A DNA stretch of 64,000 nt from Crithidia expoeki (taxonomy: Eukaryota > Euglenozoa > Kinetoplastea > Trypanosomatida > Trypanosomatidae), in assembly GCA_900240875.1 (NCBI GenBank), contig OESE01000215.1, positions 558,001 through 622,000 of the forward strand, written 5' to 3'. Each line of letters opens with the position of its first letter. Within the stretch, counting starts at the first letter, position 1. The notes under the pieces are model-generated. The model had not been told where the DNA came from. It did not search any database and saw nothing but the letters and a program-made list of their open reading frames with translations. The translations under genes were made by a program, and so were the position numbers. Shown here piece by piece: positions 19,658 through 30,518 of the stretch.

Positions 19658-21873
19658 GAACGCCCACAGATCTATTGGGACAAATCCAAGAAACCGAAGT
19701 CTCACAAGAGGCACAATTTTCCCGCTCGTAAATCGTGGCTTTGCTTCCCGCATTTCTTTGCTATTCTCTACGCACAGAAATCAACACGCACGCCTTGAGG
19801 TCAACAGAAGAAGAGAAAAGGTAGACAAAAATGAGCGGCAAATGAAAGAGAAATAACGTGAAATGAGCGCAAAATGAAGAGAAAACACAAAATAAATGAA
19901 GGGCCAAATCGCCTTTTTCCCCGTTGACCAAAAACAACCGAGAACGGTTTCCTTACTATATTAAAAAAAGTCAAGTGAAAAGAGAAGAAAGAAGTCACTA
20001 GGACGAAACAGCTTTCAGAGCTTGCCGACTTCTTTTAACTAGGCAGGGCTTTTTTTTTCATGTACATACCAGCTGTCATGCTTGACTTGCAGGGCTTTCG
20101 CTGTTCGCTGATGCTACATCGCAATTTCAAGTAGAGGAGAGCTTTATGAATGAAAGAGGAGAGAAAACAAACAAACAAACTCGCGAGAGGCCAGTTTGGA
20201 TTGCTTACGGTCCGTCGTGGAATGCAGAGAGTTTGCGTTGTAACCCTCTTTGCGGAATCGTTTCAAGTTTGTCAATATACAGATTAACAGGTGAAGAGGA
20301 AAAATAGCCACCACCACCAGGTGCTAACGGGAAATCGAAGAAGTCAAGTCATTTCTCTCAGCTCAGTTGTCTTTCCTCGTTTCCGTTTTCTTCGCACTCA
20401 CCCGATTTTTCTTCAACCTTAGCTTGTCAGGAAAAAAAAAGGAAAAACCAACAGAATTGAGCTGCACTTGGCGTCGTGTTGTTTTTCCGTTTTTCGGACT
20501 TCTACTCGACCCACAAATACGCGACGGTAGAAGGCGAGCGAGTGTTACAAGAGCAAAAGTGACTGCCCGCGTGCAGCAAACAGAAAAGAGCTGAGGAAAA
20601 AAAAAAAACAACAAAAACAAAAGAAAAACGCCTTTTCATCCGCTGGGTATAGCGAAAGGCAAAACAACAGAAAAGGGGCCAATAAAAGCCGTTTATACAA
20701 TTAAGTTGCGCTCTTAAAAAGAAGGAGAAGGGACAAGTGGCCCGCTGCAACAGGGTAGACAGTTTCCAATACTCGGAAAAGAGACCTGGTCAACGTGGCA
20801 GGTGTGCGGAGGAAAGTAGGCAGCACGTTCAGACTGCTACCAACAACCACTTCCTTTGCACGCAAAAATAAAAACGAGAAAGCAAAAGAAAGGAGAAAGG
20901 GAAAGAAAAAGAGACAAACGATTCTCTTTTCCTTTTTGATTTCTTTGCGCCAAAGAACCGTCGCGTTACTCTCAGTTTACACAATTCAAGCAGAGAATCT
21001 GCACGCTTCTTTTCCTTACCAACATTTCCATTATTTCTTTCTGGTTCACTTTCCCTTATCTACCAGCATTATTCTTGACCATTTAAACACACAGCTGGAA
21101 GCGTGAACGAAAAATGCGCTGGTAAACCCCATCTACAGAAGCCCAGACACAAAACACACAACTGATGTGCTTTTCCTCTGCGCATGTTTGTGTGTGCGCT
21201 TGCTCGTGTGTTATCTCTACACACACACACACACGCACACACACACACACTCTACGACGAGTCACACAGCGGTAGTCTCACTGTTGCCCAAGCACTGAAG
21301 CCAACAACTACCGCAGTGCGACGCAAACACACAAAAGCCAAGGGAGAGTGATTTGGTACATCGACACAAAGAAAATGTCAAAACCAAAGAAAACCGAGCT
21401 GTAACACTTTAATAGGCAAGGTGATGGTTTTCCCGGAGAACAGCGCATCCCGGTAAAAGGGTATAAAAGCCCGTAGTCGAGTTGCGTTTCCCCATCGGTT
21501 ATCATCTTGTTCAATTCATTCCCTCCTGTGGGGATCAAACGACAGCTCGGGGAAACCAAAATAAAGTTGTTGTGAGGAAAAGAAAATGGAAAAGTGGATA
21601 CTTGCAAACGACAAGGGAAAAAATAAAAGGTAACAGAAACTGGCAGAACAGGAGTGCCTTTTGTAGTCTGCGAAGACAACTTCCACACCAAAGGGGGAGA
21701 ACCAAATGAAACACACACAAAAAAGGTACTCGGGAAAACACAGGATGTTCAAAAGAGGGGTGACGGCTTGTGAAAGCACAGAGTCTGGAAGTTGAGTCAC
21801 ACTCGACCTGGCTACATCCTTCATGCTTGTCTACTGAAGTCTTTCTCCTTTACGTGCTGTTCAGTCAAGGGGT

Positions 21874-22605
21874 TCACTTGCCAATCATCGCGCTCATCGC
21901 GCTGCCCGTCTGCGTGCTGTGTTCGGTGTTCTTGCGCGCGTTGGCCACCATCCGCAGCACGTTCGGCGAGGCATCGGTATACTCGGAGCGGCTCATTGTC
22001 AGCTCGTGCTCGAGGCCCTGCTCCTTCGCAATCGCCTCCACCGGATCGTTGGCGATGATGCCCATCTTGTGCATGTCGCGGATCGGGTCCTCCATCATAA
22101 ACTCCGGCGCGCGGTGCACCCAGCGGTAAACCGGTTGGTCGAGCTCGATCTTCTTGTTGAAGCGCTGCTGCTGCACCCACGGCTTGGTAGGCCAGAGGCC
22201 AACGTTGTAGAGGGTGATGTCGGGATGCAGGAAGGTGAGACGGTACGAATGCCACAGTGTGAAAAGCGCCACCACCATCGACACGACAGAGCACGGAACA
22301 GACTCCATCGTCATGGCCTGCAGGCGCATCTTCTCAATCGTGCTCACCTCAAGCCAGTGCACGTAACGGCCGTACGGGTTGCGGGAGAAGAAACCACCGG
22401 ACATACCCTGGGGCAGCATGTTGTAGCGAAAGCGATAGAGCCAGTGCATGTGCTTCGGAGCAAAGCCTTCCATGTAGCCCGTCGAGACGCCGTCGTGGAC
22501 GGTGGAGATGTACGGGTTGTTTGACATCGGCTTCAGGAAATAGCCGTGGTCGACCACGTTCGAGCGGGCCATGCCGCCGCCGATCTTGTTGGAGGCACGA
22601 GACAT
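21874..22605 (-). CDS. Single-span membrane protein, possibly mitochondrial
   Basis: A 243-residue protein from the ATG at 22605 to 21874. The frame is open upstream, but that part reads through the poly-pyrimidine leader (Phe/Pro/Leu-rich) and is not coding. Codon choice and composition inside the gene look real, with no low complexity. The N-terminal half is rich in aromatic, Met and Arg residues (HMHWLYRFRYNML). One hydrophobic span is at about 102-120 (VVSMVVALFTLWHS). The C-terminal half is polar and helical. A basic, aromatic, one-span protein of this size fits an accessory subunit of a mitochondrial inner-membrane complex, but I do not recognise the family and the location is inference. 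A second ATG at residue 12 is possible. Thirteen A directly precede the start codon. Confidence 0.75.
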   Translation of the reverse strand: MSRASNKIGGGMARSNVVDHGYFLKPMSNNPYISTVHDGVSTGYMEGFAPKHMHWLYRFRYNMLPQGMSGGFFSRNPYGRYVHWLEVSTIEKMRLQAMTMESVPCSVVSMVVALFTLWHSYRLTFLHPDITLYNVGLWPTKPWVQQQRFNKKIELDQPVYRWVHRAPEFMMEDPIRDMHKMGIIANDPVEAIAKEQGLEHELTMSRSEYTDASPNVLRMVANARKNTEHSTQTGSAMSAMIGK

Positions 22606-22649
22606 TTTTTTTTTTTTTCGTCCAAAAAAAGAAAACACACACACACACA

Positions 22650-22677
22650 CTGGTTTATAATTAAAGGGGGTGCAGTG
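22650..22677 (-). promoter_or_regulatory. Candidate spliced-leader acceptor for the one-span membrane protein
   Basis: On the minus strand a pyrimidine stretch (CACTGCACCCCCTTTAATT) is followed by ACCAG, with the AG at 22650-22651. The leader would be about 44 bases and would consist mostly of a TG repeat, a T-run and thirteen A before the ATG. Confidence 0.35.
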
Positions 22678-23125
22678 AAAAGAAGTCAAACAAAAGTAGG
22701 AAAGGCAGGGGAAACAGCCGTATACTGCTTTGTGGAAGAACGGGAAAGAAGTCACGTACTGAAAAAAAAAAAAAAAACAACGGGAAAGACCAAACGGTGT
22801 CAAGAAGGTGGGGCCCACAGACGGGAGAACAAGGACTCTTGACAGGAAACAAAAAAAAAAGTTCAAGAAAGCAAAAAAGGTTGGTGGGGGAGAGAACGTT
22901 GGACATTGAACAAGGAGGAGTGTAGCGCGTTGATACTTCAAATGAGAAAGCACAATGATAATTTACGTGGGTTTGAAGCGCAGCTTCAGTGTCCAAGAAA
23001 AGTGCGCTATGGGCGTGTTTTCGCAAATCGCGAGCTTCAAAGCACCGATTTTGACTTGTGTGCACTTGTGAAGTTAGACAACAACAGAGTTGACTCGTTT
23101 TTTTCCCCGCTTTCGCTGTTGGGAA

Positions 23126-23145
23126 GGGGGTGGGGTGGGGTGGGG
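23126..23145 (+). other. G-quadruplex-type sequence
   Basis: Four G-runs (5, 4, 4, 4) are separated by single T bases on the plus strand, the most stable class of intramolecular G-quadruplex pattern. The plus strand is the template for the genes here, so the transcript would carry the C-rich version. Confidence 0.7.
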
Positions 23146-23469
23146 AAGTATACAGAGTGGAAAAGCAGACGGACGGCAATACTGCAGCAGAAAACCCCCG
23201 TAGCAAGCTTCAGGCATCTTTACCGCTTAGGAATCAGAAGGGTTTTCTTTTTAAACGCAGACGAGCGAATACTTTTTTTTTCTGTTGAATTTAATAAGGG
23301 CTAGCTGCAATAGACCGAGTGCCGGTTACGTAAAAGCAGGCGGCGACCCATCCATCCGCTGTGCCGTTTGCAGCTGTGACACCCGCCGAGGTGCTTGCGC
23401 GTAGGGATCTCCCCAGCTGTGCCCCACGGGAGATGCCCGCTGTTGCCGCTGTTGTTGCTGCTGAAGTTT

Positions 23470-26400
23470 CTAGTCCAGTCTACGCGTGGAGGACGTTCGC
23501 GCAACTTTGGCCACCCGCGCAGCCGAGGGGTGCATCGGAGCTCGCAAGGCAGCACAAGCAGCAGCGTGCACTGTACCCATAAACTGTATCGCACTGTCGT
23601 CGTTTGCTCCAATTCCCTGCTCATGGTTACCTTCCGTTTGCTGCTGCTGGTGCGCTTCTTTTGTCTGTGCCCGCAGGAGGTGATCTCCCGTGAGGTCTTT
23701 GCGGGTGATCATGCCAACTGCGTAATTCAAACGGTCCACTACGATAAGGTGACGCAGCCCCAGCGTGGTGAACATTTCGTACACACGCGGCAGCGCTGTC
23801 GTGTCTAGCACAGTAAAGGCGGAGGTGTCAACGTGGGGGTAGAGGGACACCTGCGTGGCGGCGCGCAGCCGTTCTGGGGGTAAAAGCTCCACCGGGTCGA
23901 GGCCCTCCCAGTGGGAGTGGAAAACGTGATCCTCAACCCGCTGCAGCACATCGTAAGTGCAGTGGGAGACACGGCCCTGCGTCATGACAAGGTGCCACAG
24001 TAGCAACGTCAACTGTGCACGGGTGACAATGCCTTTGCAGGTGCCGTCGTGCGCCGATACGACCGGGAAGCCGTGGTGACGTGTACCCTGCAGCACCCGG
24101 ACAATGTCCTCCAAGCTGCACACCACCGGGAGGACCACGATGGGACTGTGCATGATGTGACGTGCGTCTAAAAGCACAAAACGCTCCACGAACGGTTCTG
24201 CGTTCAGCAACGGGACCGCGCGCGCCTCGAGATACATCGTCAGGGTATCGCGGCTCCAGCGAGAGAACAAACGGCGCGCCACAAGAATTGCAAACATGAG
24301 CGGCAGCAGGTGACGAAAGCCAGCCGTGGATTCAATGAGAATAGCCCCAATGCTAAAGCTGAGACCAGACGTGGCACCCATGAAGCTGCCGGCGCCGAAG
24401 AGGGCAAAGACTCCAGGGTCGGCCCACGTCGACGCGTTGTAGTTCACGGCAACGGCGCCAATGTGCACAAGGTTCCTACGCACCGCCCCAGCGAGGCACC
24501 AATGACGAGGGAAGGCAGCAGCGTGTCCCCACACAGCGCCAGACCGGAGTAAACGGCAGAGGAGAAGAAGTACACGGGCGTGAAGGTGCCCAGTGCACGC
24601 CAGGGCAACAGGTTAGCCGTTCGCTGGCTCAGCAAGGTCTGCAGAATGGAGTCGGCGTACGCGAAGGCGAGGGAGGAGTAGGTATCCACCACACACACGC
24701 TTTGCTCTTCTTTTAGACTGCCGCGTAAATCAGATGAAATTGATTTAGCGTGTGCATTCTGCATCTGTGCCGCGTCCAGCAAACCTGGGGTCATCGAGGT
24801 TTCTTGCAACAGCAGAGCCTTGTAGTGAGGCCCGGTATTTTCCATGTCTACGACAGGGCACAGGAAACCGTTCATGCCGTAAAAAGAAATCGTCGTCACG
24901 TTTCTCCCACTGCGAATGCGTAAGGAGCAGCTCGACACACCACCGGAATCGGAACACGTGTCGCGTTGCTGAGCGAATAGGTACGTTCGGGATTACCACT
25001 GCTGCACGTGCTATTATCGCCCCTATTGGCATTCGATGGGTTCGTAGTGTCGTAGGTCAGGGCCACCGCTACCCAGTAGTGGACGCTCACATACACCAAC
25101 GTAAACAGTATCGGGAGGATGTACCGAATAACTTTCGTGTCTAGGGCCACCTCCAATCGGCGACGCAGATACAGCGTCGCCCAACTAACATGCACAAATA
25201 CTACCGCACATGCACCCGTGCACAGTCCAGTGACAAAGGCAGCCAAAAAGTCCGCCAAATTCATCGCCGGGTGCTGACCAAAAGGCAGGTGAGTTTGGAA
25301 GAGCACGACCGCCGCCGACAGCAGCTCACCTCGCTGCGGGCCACCTCCAGGTCGGTAGCGGGTATCGAAGTTCATCGTGTAAGAAAGATACACCTGCGTA
25401 CACAGGGTGGACAACAGACAGGCAGCAAACACGTAAAGCGCAAAGCGGACGGGAAACACGGCGGTCAGAAGCTCCAGGATGATCAGCAAACCACCCACAG
25501 AAACGCAGAATGCGGACGCCACGCCTGCGGCGGCACCAACGACAAGAATCACGCGGCGATCGCGCGGGTTGCGGAAGCAGTCGACAAAGTGAACGTGGTG
25601 GCAGCGGACTCCGTGGCGGCGCTGCAATAACTGCGCACCGAGCATCGCCCCGGCCAGCATCAACAAGCCGTAATGGCCCGTGCAGACGCCACTCGACACA
25701 GTGAGCACCACGGCGGCCACCTTGGCAACTAGCACACGTGCACTGCACATCATGGGGTAGGAAACACCATTGAGGTACGCTTTCACTTCAGGGATACCAG
25801 AGCCGACGCTTTCTGGCACCAGGTAGCACACGCCACTGGCCAGAGCCGAAGCACTGAGGGCAAAAAAAAGCCAGAGGAGGTAACCAGAACCGTAGGCTAG
25901 CGGCTTCTCAATTCCGTAGAGACCGACGTTGCGGCCTTTCAGCATGGCCCACACATCGAGTGAGGAGCTTCCCAACGTGTGGTTTGCGTAGCGTTGCTTG
26001 TCGGTAAAGGAGAAGGCGCGGAGACCGAATTCGAGCAGCTCATACCGAATCGAGTTCAGCGTATGCAAACATGCCGTCATGGTGAGCGATAGCGCGCTTG
26101 TGCTGAAGCCCAGTACGAGCACGAAGACCCACATGAACCAGCGCGGCTCGTGACTCCGCGTCTCAAGGTGATCCTTGTACAGCACGCTCTCCGGCTCGCA
26201 GGTGTCCACCGACTCGTAGTGTGCCATCTTTGCCCGCTCGGACACTGAGAGCGAACGCGGCTGATTGACCGGCAGCACCTCGTGTGCACAAGCGGCGCGC
26301 ATGTCCGCCCACACCTGCGCGAGTCTTGACCACCAGTTACCTGGTTCCTGGACCAACGGCACCGTTGGAGAATTACTAATTGTATTAGTGAGGTGGCGAT

Positions 26401-26746
26401 TGGATAGCAGCGGCTCTGTCGTGGGAGACAGAACGTGGCCGGTCGCAAGCGTACAGAGGAGGGCTGCGCCTTCTCGGGTGCGTGAGTGCGGTGACGACGC
26501 CTGCCGGTTTTGTGTTGTGCTGGACTTTCTTTGTGTGGCTGGAGCGGCGACGGTTGCTAGAGACGAAACTTCGACGGGGTACTGCAAGGAGAAGAGCGGT
26601 GCGTTCGTTGAAAGCGACAGTTGTGCTCTTTCGTTTGCTGAATTGCGCGATCTAATGTGCTCAGCTGCATGTGGTAGAAGTCCTTGCTCCGTGGGTGTCG
26701 GCGTACTGTCGTCAACGGCCGTATTTGCAGAAGGCCTCTGTTCCAT
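23470..26746 (-). pseudogene. CLC-type chloride channel/transporter with two frame breaks
   Basis: One CLC gene is spread over three frames: 26746 to about 24896, then to about 24444, then to TAG at 23470. Each change is compatible with loss of one base (around 24900-24955 and 24462-24490). Either this is a pseudogene or the sequence has indel errors. The first part (ATG at 26746) has a Ser/Thr-rich cytosolic N-terminus, membrane helices and the GSGIPE motif at residues 315-320. The GKEGP motif is replaced by GHYGL, so the gating glutamate is Tyr359. The usual Glu-Glu pair reads Glu425-Leu426. The middle part has the GxFxPS-like segment (GDTLLPSLVIGA). The last part has the DPG..AL.GA helix and two CBS domains (around IMHSPIVVLPVV and FTVLDTTALPRV). 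Anion transport across a plasma or organelle membrane would be expected of the intact protein. Confidence 0.85.
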
Positions 26747-27348
26747 AGTTTAAGGTCTGTTGAGGTTTTCTGTCAGGTACCGCAGAAAGTTCAGGACTTT
26801 TTGTCGCTACGAATGCGGTTAGAAACTCAAGGGCTCTCTTCGGGGAGAGCTTACAGTTGCACAGGAATTACGTGTCATGACCCGTTTTTTTTTTTCTCCT
26901 TCTGTGTGGGTTTGTAAGGTATTTCGAGCGCTGACAGATCACAAAGGCTACAAAAGCGAGGGAGAAAATCAAGTGAAAAGGAGTGGCAGTTGCAGGACTG
27001 AATGCAGAAAACAAGCTACCATTACTGCGAGGTGCCTACCCTGTAGCGAAGCAAGCACAAGGTGGCGCTTTCACTTCGCACCTGTGCAGGCCTATCTGTT
27101 ATTGTCCTTTTCCTCGTGTTACAAACAACAACAACAACAACAAAGTGATGGATTATTGTACACATTAATTTAACTTCGGTGTGAACCAGGTGATGGCTGG
27201 GAATGTTCTGAGAGAACGGAAAGCGTAGAGTAGCATGACCACTTCTCGTCTTACCACACGGGCTCAGCCACATGGCAATATGCCGCTTTCTAACTGACGC
27301 GTACACGCAAATGCCTCCCTTTCCTTTTCCCCTACTTTCTCAGAGGCG
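26747..27348. other. Spacer between the CLC locus and the hydrolase
   Basis: No supported gene. There is a T-run at 26884-26894 on the plus strand, a CAA repeat at about 27123-27141, and a small stem-loop (GCTCTC at 26833-26838 with GAGAGC at 26845-26850) about 90 bases upstream of the CLC start. Confidence 0.55.
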
Positions 27349-28743
27349 TCACGGTGGGCAGTAGCGGCTGTACAGATCCTCTACGAAAGCAACGTAGGCG
27401 TCCTGATCCTCCTTGTTCCCCACCGCCATGCAAGGATGTCGACTGTGCTGCAGCGTCAAAACCTCCACTGCAGGGATGATGTGGGGAACAAGCTCGCGCC
27501 GCACGCGGTCAATCAGTGCCTGCGTACATGCGTTAGGCACTCGTCGGTCCTTTGCTGACATCACAAACGCAATCGGGCACCGCAAGTGCACTTCCTGAGG
27601 ATTAAAGTCGTAGGCAGCGGCTTCGTCCTCAACGCCACGCCAATCGCAGAAGGCGCGGAAAAACCACCGCAGCAGCCGCGGCATTGGTGAGGAGGCGTCG
27701 ATGACATGTTCTAGTGTGTCGAAAGGTGCCTCGACGAGCACCAGGGAGACGTGCTTGGCATCCTCGGCGTTGAGCTTCATCGCAGTGTATAGGCACGTGG
27801 TGGCGCCACGGCTCACGCCAAAGAGAACAAGGTGTTTCTTCCGTCGTGTTTTATTCGACGCTTGCGCCTCCCCGTCCTGTGCCGGGGTGGAAGTTTCGAT
27901 CTGGTAAATCGCACGGCGCACCTCGCGTGTGTATGTTGCCTGGTCCCGCAACCCGCCCATGTTCGACCGTCCCGGCTCTGAGTAGCAGAACTGAAACGGA
28001 CGGGTGCAGAACCACCACCCCGTTATGAGCTCTTTGACAACGAGAGCCCAGTGGATCGGATTGAGAGTGCGGTACCAGTTACGGTGACGGCTTTCCGCCA
28101 CTTCGGGTGAGGGCAGCACACCGTGAATGAGGCGCGGTGCCACACGGCACGTTGCTCTGTACAGCACAGGCGGGTTCACAAGTCCTCTGTCAGCGGCGTC
28201 AAGAACAGGGTCTAACACTGGGCGTGCAGACGACGCAGGCGGTTCGTTTTCCGAGAACGACGGGTGCGACATGTCGACGTGTTTTCCGCGGCGATTCAAT
28301 GAGGTCGAGCTGGTGGCAATAGGTAAGTCGGGTTGCTCCTGTTGCAATCTACCAACCCCTGAATCCGCCGACAGATTCTCAATTGTTACCGAGGACGATC
28401 CATCGCCTTTTCTCATCTGCTTCTCGCGTGCAATACTGTCATCGTCATCCTTGTCGATCTGTGCTTCCATCCCCTTGCAGCCAAACACAACAGTGTTCCA
28501 CAACCGCACCACTCGCCGCACACGTTGGCTGAACGGCATGCCGGTGAACCGGTTGTTGTTCTTCTCGAGTTCGTAAAGAGGGTTGTGTGGGTCATCGCCC
28601 CAGTTGCACAGGACCGTCACCGGGTCGCCGCCGGTGTAGCGGGCCATCTGCGAACGGGTGGAGGTGACACCGGGCATACCAACTGTCACTATGTTGTCCC
28701 GTGGCGGGGGACTATTCTCGTAGGGCACACTGCGTGGGTACAT
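27349..28743 (-). CDS. Alpha/beta-hydrolase fold protein
   Basis: A 464-residue protein, ATG at 28743. The nucleophile elbow is clear: HLVLFGVSRGATT with Ser311 in GxSxG after a hydrophobic strand. The expected acid follows a strand at FVMSAKDRRVP (Asp399), and a histidine follows in LQHSRHPCM (His436, or His433), giving a complete Ser-Asp-His triad in the right order and spacing. This supports an active serine hydrolase (esterase, lipase or peptidase-like); the substrate cannot be told. About 200 residues precede the catalytic domain, including a charged, Ser-rich linker and a Trp-rich stretch around residues 205-240 (NWYRTLNPIHWALVVKEL) that could contact membrane or form a lid. No signal peptide is visible. 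Neighbours give no clue to its pathway. Confidence 0.85.
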   Translation of the reverse strand: MYPRSVPYENSPPPRDNIVTVGMPGVTSTRSQMARYTGGDPVTVLCNWGDDPHNPLYELEKNNNRFTGMPFSQRVRRVVRLWNTVVFGCKGMEAQIDKDDDDSIAREKQMRKGDGSSSVTIENLSADSGVGRLQQEQPDLPIATSSTSLNRRGKHVDMSHPSFSENEPPASSARPVLDPVLDAADRGLVNPPVLYRATCRVAPRLIHGVLPSPEVAESRHRNWYRTLNPIHWALVVKELITGWWFCTRPFQFCYSEPGRSNMGGLRDQATYTREVRRAIYQIETSTPAQDGEAQASNKTRRKKHLVLFGVSRGATTCLYTAMKLNAEDAKHVSLVLVEAPFDTLEHVIDASSPMPRLLRWFFRAFCDWRGVEDEAAAYDFNPQEVHLRCPIAFVMSAKDRRVPNACTQALIDRVRRELVPHIIPAVEVLTLQHSRHPCMAVGNKEDQDAYVAFVEDLYSRYCPP

Positions 28744-29114
28744 GATGTATTAGTTTTGACTTATTCCTCGAGGTGAGCACTAGCAGAGGAGAAGAGCTTC
28801 GAGGCGGAGGGTAGCGGCGGGGATTGGGGAGGAAGCGTACGACGAGGGTGATCAATCGCCGCCAAAGCAGCATAGGGCAAAGTGTAGTAAGTATCTATGT
28901 AGCTTAGTTTCTCGGTCTGCGGTTGCTAGGGTTGAAGTTGCAACACTTAATTTTTTACGATATATTCGACGTTATAAATACGTATCTCTCTAACTCGTTT
29001 AGTTTCGGGGCAACACAAATGATAAAGAACGGACATTAAAAATTGACAATGACGCCGCAATAACATCGACACAAAAACTCCTCCAAGGCATCACATCACC
29101 ATTTTAACTTCATT
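28744..29114. other. Spacer between the hydrolase and pinin-like genes
   Basis: No gene or clear structure is seen. It is A/T-rich, and no strong pyrimidine tract lies close to the hydrolase start. Confidence 0.5.
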
Positions 29115-30518
29115 CTACGCATCTTCGAAGTCGTCGAGTGCGGTGAGGGCGGTGCGGATTTGTTCCCTATCCTGACGGTCCTTGTCCGCCGTATCATCCG
29201 CCATCGCACTCGCCCCGCCGACGTTGTCGTCTTCTTCCTCCGACGAGATGTTTAGCAGGTCCTCCGCCGACTTGCCCACAAGTACCACCGATGAACGGTC
29301 CGACGGCTGCCCTGTAGCAGCAGTAGATGCCCCTCCTACGCCTCCGCCCATCGGCAGCACCTCCGTCCCTGCTCCTGCTCCTTTAATACCAATAATATCC
29401 ATCAGCTGGTCCACCCGTTGGGCTTTTGCCACCTGCTGCGCCTGCTCCAGTTGATAGAGCACCGGGTCAATGCGAGTACGGTAGGCGAGGTACTCATCAA
29501 TGACGTCCTCCACCTGTGCACGGATTAAATCCTCCACATCGTTTGTGTACTGCGCGGGTGTGAAGGGCACTACAAACGACACAGCAGCACCGGGGCTAGT
29601 GCCAGAGTTTGCTTCTGAGACCCCTCCATTACTCTTCGATTTCTCCGCGCCCGCTTGCGTCTCGTTCTCTTCCTCGTTTGCGTCGTGTTTCTTTGCAGCA
29701 TCACCGCAGTTACTGCCGTCACTGCCGCCATTATTCGTTGCCCACATCAGTGGCTCCAACGCACCCGAGGCGTGCATGGAGAAGCAAGACGGGTACAGCG
29801 CCTCCAGCCGCCACATGTCCTCCAGCAGCGTCAGCAGTGGTGCGACCTTATCTGCTGCCTCTTGCGCGAGTGCCACAGCCCGGTTGTACTTCCTCTGCAG
29901 CGGTTCCAGCAGCGCTTCCTGCGCGGCCAGATCTTCAGACACTAAGTGCAGCCTCGATTCTTTTGCAATGCGCTCCCGCTGCTTTGCGAGTTGTTCGGCC
30001 TTTTCATCGTGCTGTTCCGTCTTGGCGGCTTGCAGGACACGCTGCAAGCCGTTGAAAACGGCGGAACGGAGCAGCACACCACCAGGCCGCCGCTTTGGCC
30101 CAGCGGTTGCTTCTTTAGAGGCTGAGTTTCCTTGTATTTGGGGGGACTCGGCGGACGACGAGACTGCACTTGGGGTAGCGTTGATAGCGAGCATTGAGGT
30201 CGGAGTTTTTACCTTTGTCACCCCCTCGTCTGCCAAGCTCGCCTGCAGCGCCGCCTGCTCCTTGCGGAGACGCGTCACCAGACGCAACAGGGCGAGATAG
30301 CCGAGCTCGACCACCGCCACCTGCCGCCGTACCAACTCGAACTCGCGCACCCTTTGGGTTACATGGTGCTGCACCGTGCGGCGCTGCGGCTCCGTTAGGG
30401 GTTCTGGAAAGTCACTGAGCAGTTTCAGGGTGGCCTGCGGGACGTCCTCGAGGTCGTCGTCGTTGTCGGACGGGAGGATAGCATCGCTGCAAAGGGCCGG
30501 GTCGCGATGTGCCTCCAT
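29115..30518 (-). CDS. Helical protein with a possible pinin/SDK-like domain
   Basis: A 467-residue protein, ATG at 30518. It is mainly alpha-helical and acidic. Residues about 50-105 form a helical block (FELVRRQVAVVELGYLALL). Residues about 143-240 start with a basic Arg-Arg-Pro-Gly-Gly stretch, continue with VFNGLQRVLQAAKTEQ, and run into Lys/Glu/Arg-rich helices (KAEQLAKQRERIAKESR). This resembles the pinin/SDK/MemA domain, whose hallmark is RR.FG.l.GTLqkfk..., followed by similar charged helices. Pinin is an exon-junction-associated splicing factor in animals. The C-terminal 90 residues are acidic (ISSEEEDD) and end DALDDFEDA-like. The similarity is weak and judged by eye, so a generic coiled-coil protein is a real alternative. 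Confidence 0.8.
   Translation of the reverse strand: MEAHRDPALCSDAILPSDNDDDLEDVPQATLKLLSDFPEPLTEPQRRTVQHHVTQRVREFELVRRQVAVVELGYLALLRLVTRLRKEQAALQASLADEGVTKVKTPTSMLAINATPSAVSSSAESPQIQGNSASKEATAGPKRRPGGVLLRSAVFNGLQRVLQAAKTEQHDEKAEQLAKQRERIAKESRLHLVSEDLAAQEALLEPLQRKYNRAVALAQEAADKVAPLLTLLEDMWRLEALYPSCFSMHASGALEPLMWATNNGGSDGSNCGDAAKKHDANEEENETQAGAEKSKSNGGVSEANSGTSPGAAVSFVVPFTPAQYTNDVEDLIRAQVEDVIDEYLAYRTRIDPVLYQLEQAQQVAKAQRVDQLMDIIGIKGAGAGTEVLPMGGGVGGASTAATGQPSDRSSVVLVGKSAEDLLNISSEEEDDNVGGASAMADDTADKDRQDREQIRTALTALDDFEDA

Larger units (their letters stand above)
19099..21873. other. Long spacer of about 2.8 kb
   Basis: No supported gene. It contains a TA microsatellite at about 19635-19657, a CA microsatellite at 21218-21250, many A-runs (T-runs in the mRNA sense) and several pyrimidine-rich open stretches that do not look coding. 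It should hold the 3' UTR of the gene at 21874-22605 and the 5' leader of the YEATS gene. Confidence 0.55.
22606..23469. other. Spacer between the membrane-protein gene and the CLC locus
   Basis: No supported gene. It contains a TG repeat and A-run directly upstream of 22605, an A-run at about 22761-22775, and a four-run G-rich block at 23126-23145. A long open stretch at 22661-23206 is mostly translated pyrimidine tract. Confidence 0.55.

Noticed and set aside
22606-22953. Longer version of the one-span membrane protein starting at 22953
   Set aside because: The extension translates a T-rich leader and TG repeat, giving Phe/Cys/Val-rich sequence unlike the rest of the protein.
22661-23206. 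181-codon open stretch on the minus strand beside the membrane-protein gene
   Set aside because: It overlaps the leader of the gene at 22605, and its product is dominated by Phe/Leu/Ser/Pro runs from translated pyrimidine tracts.
24444-24955. Introns as an explanation for the CLC frame changes
   Set aside because: CLC family sequence continues almost without a gap across both seams, each fits a one-base loss, and cis-introns are extremely rare in trypanosomatids.
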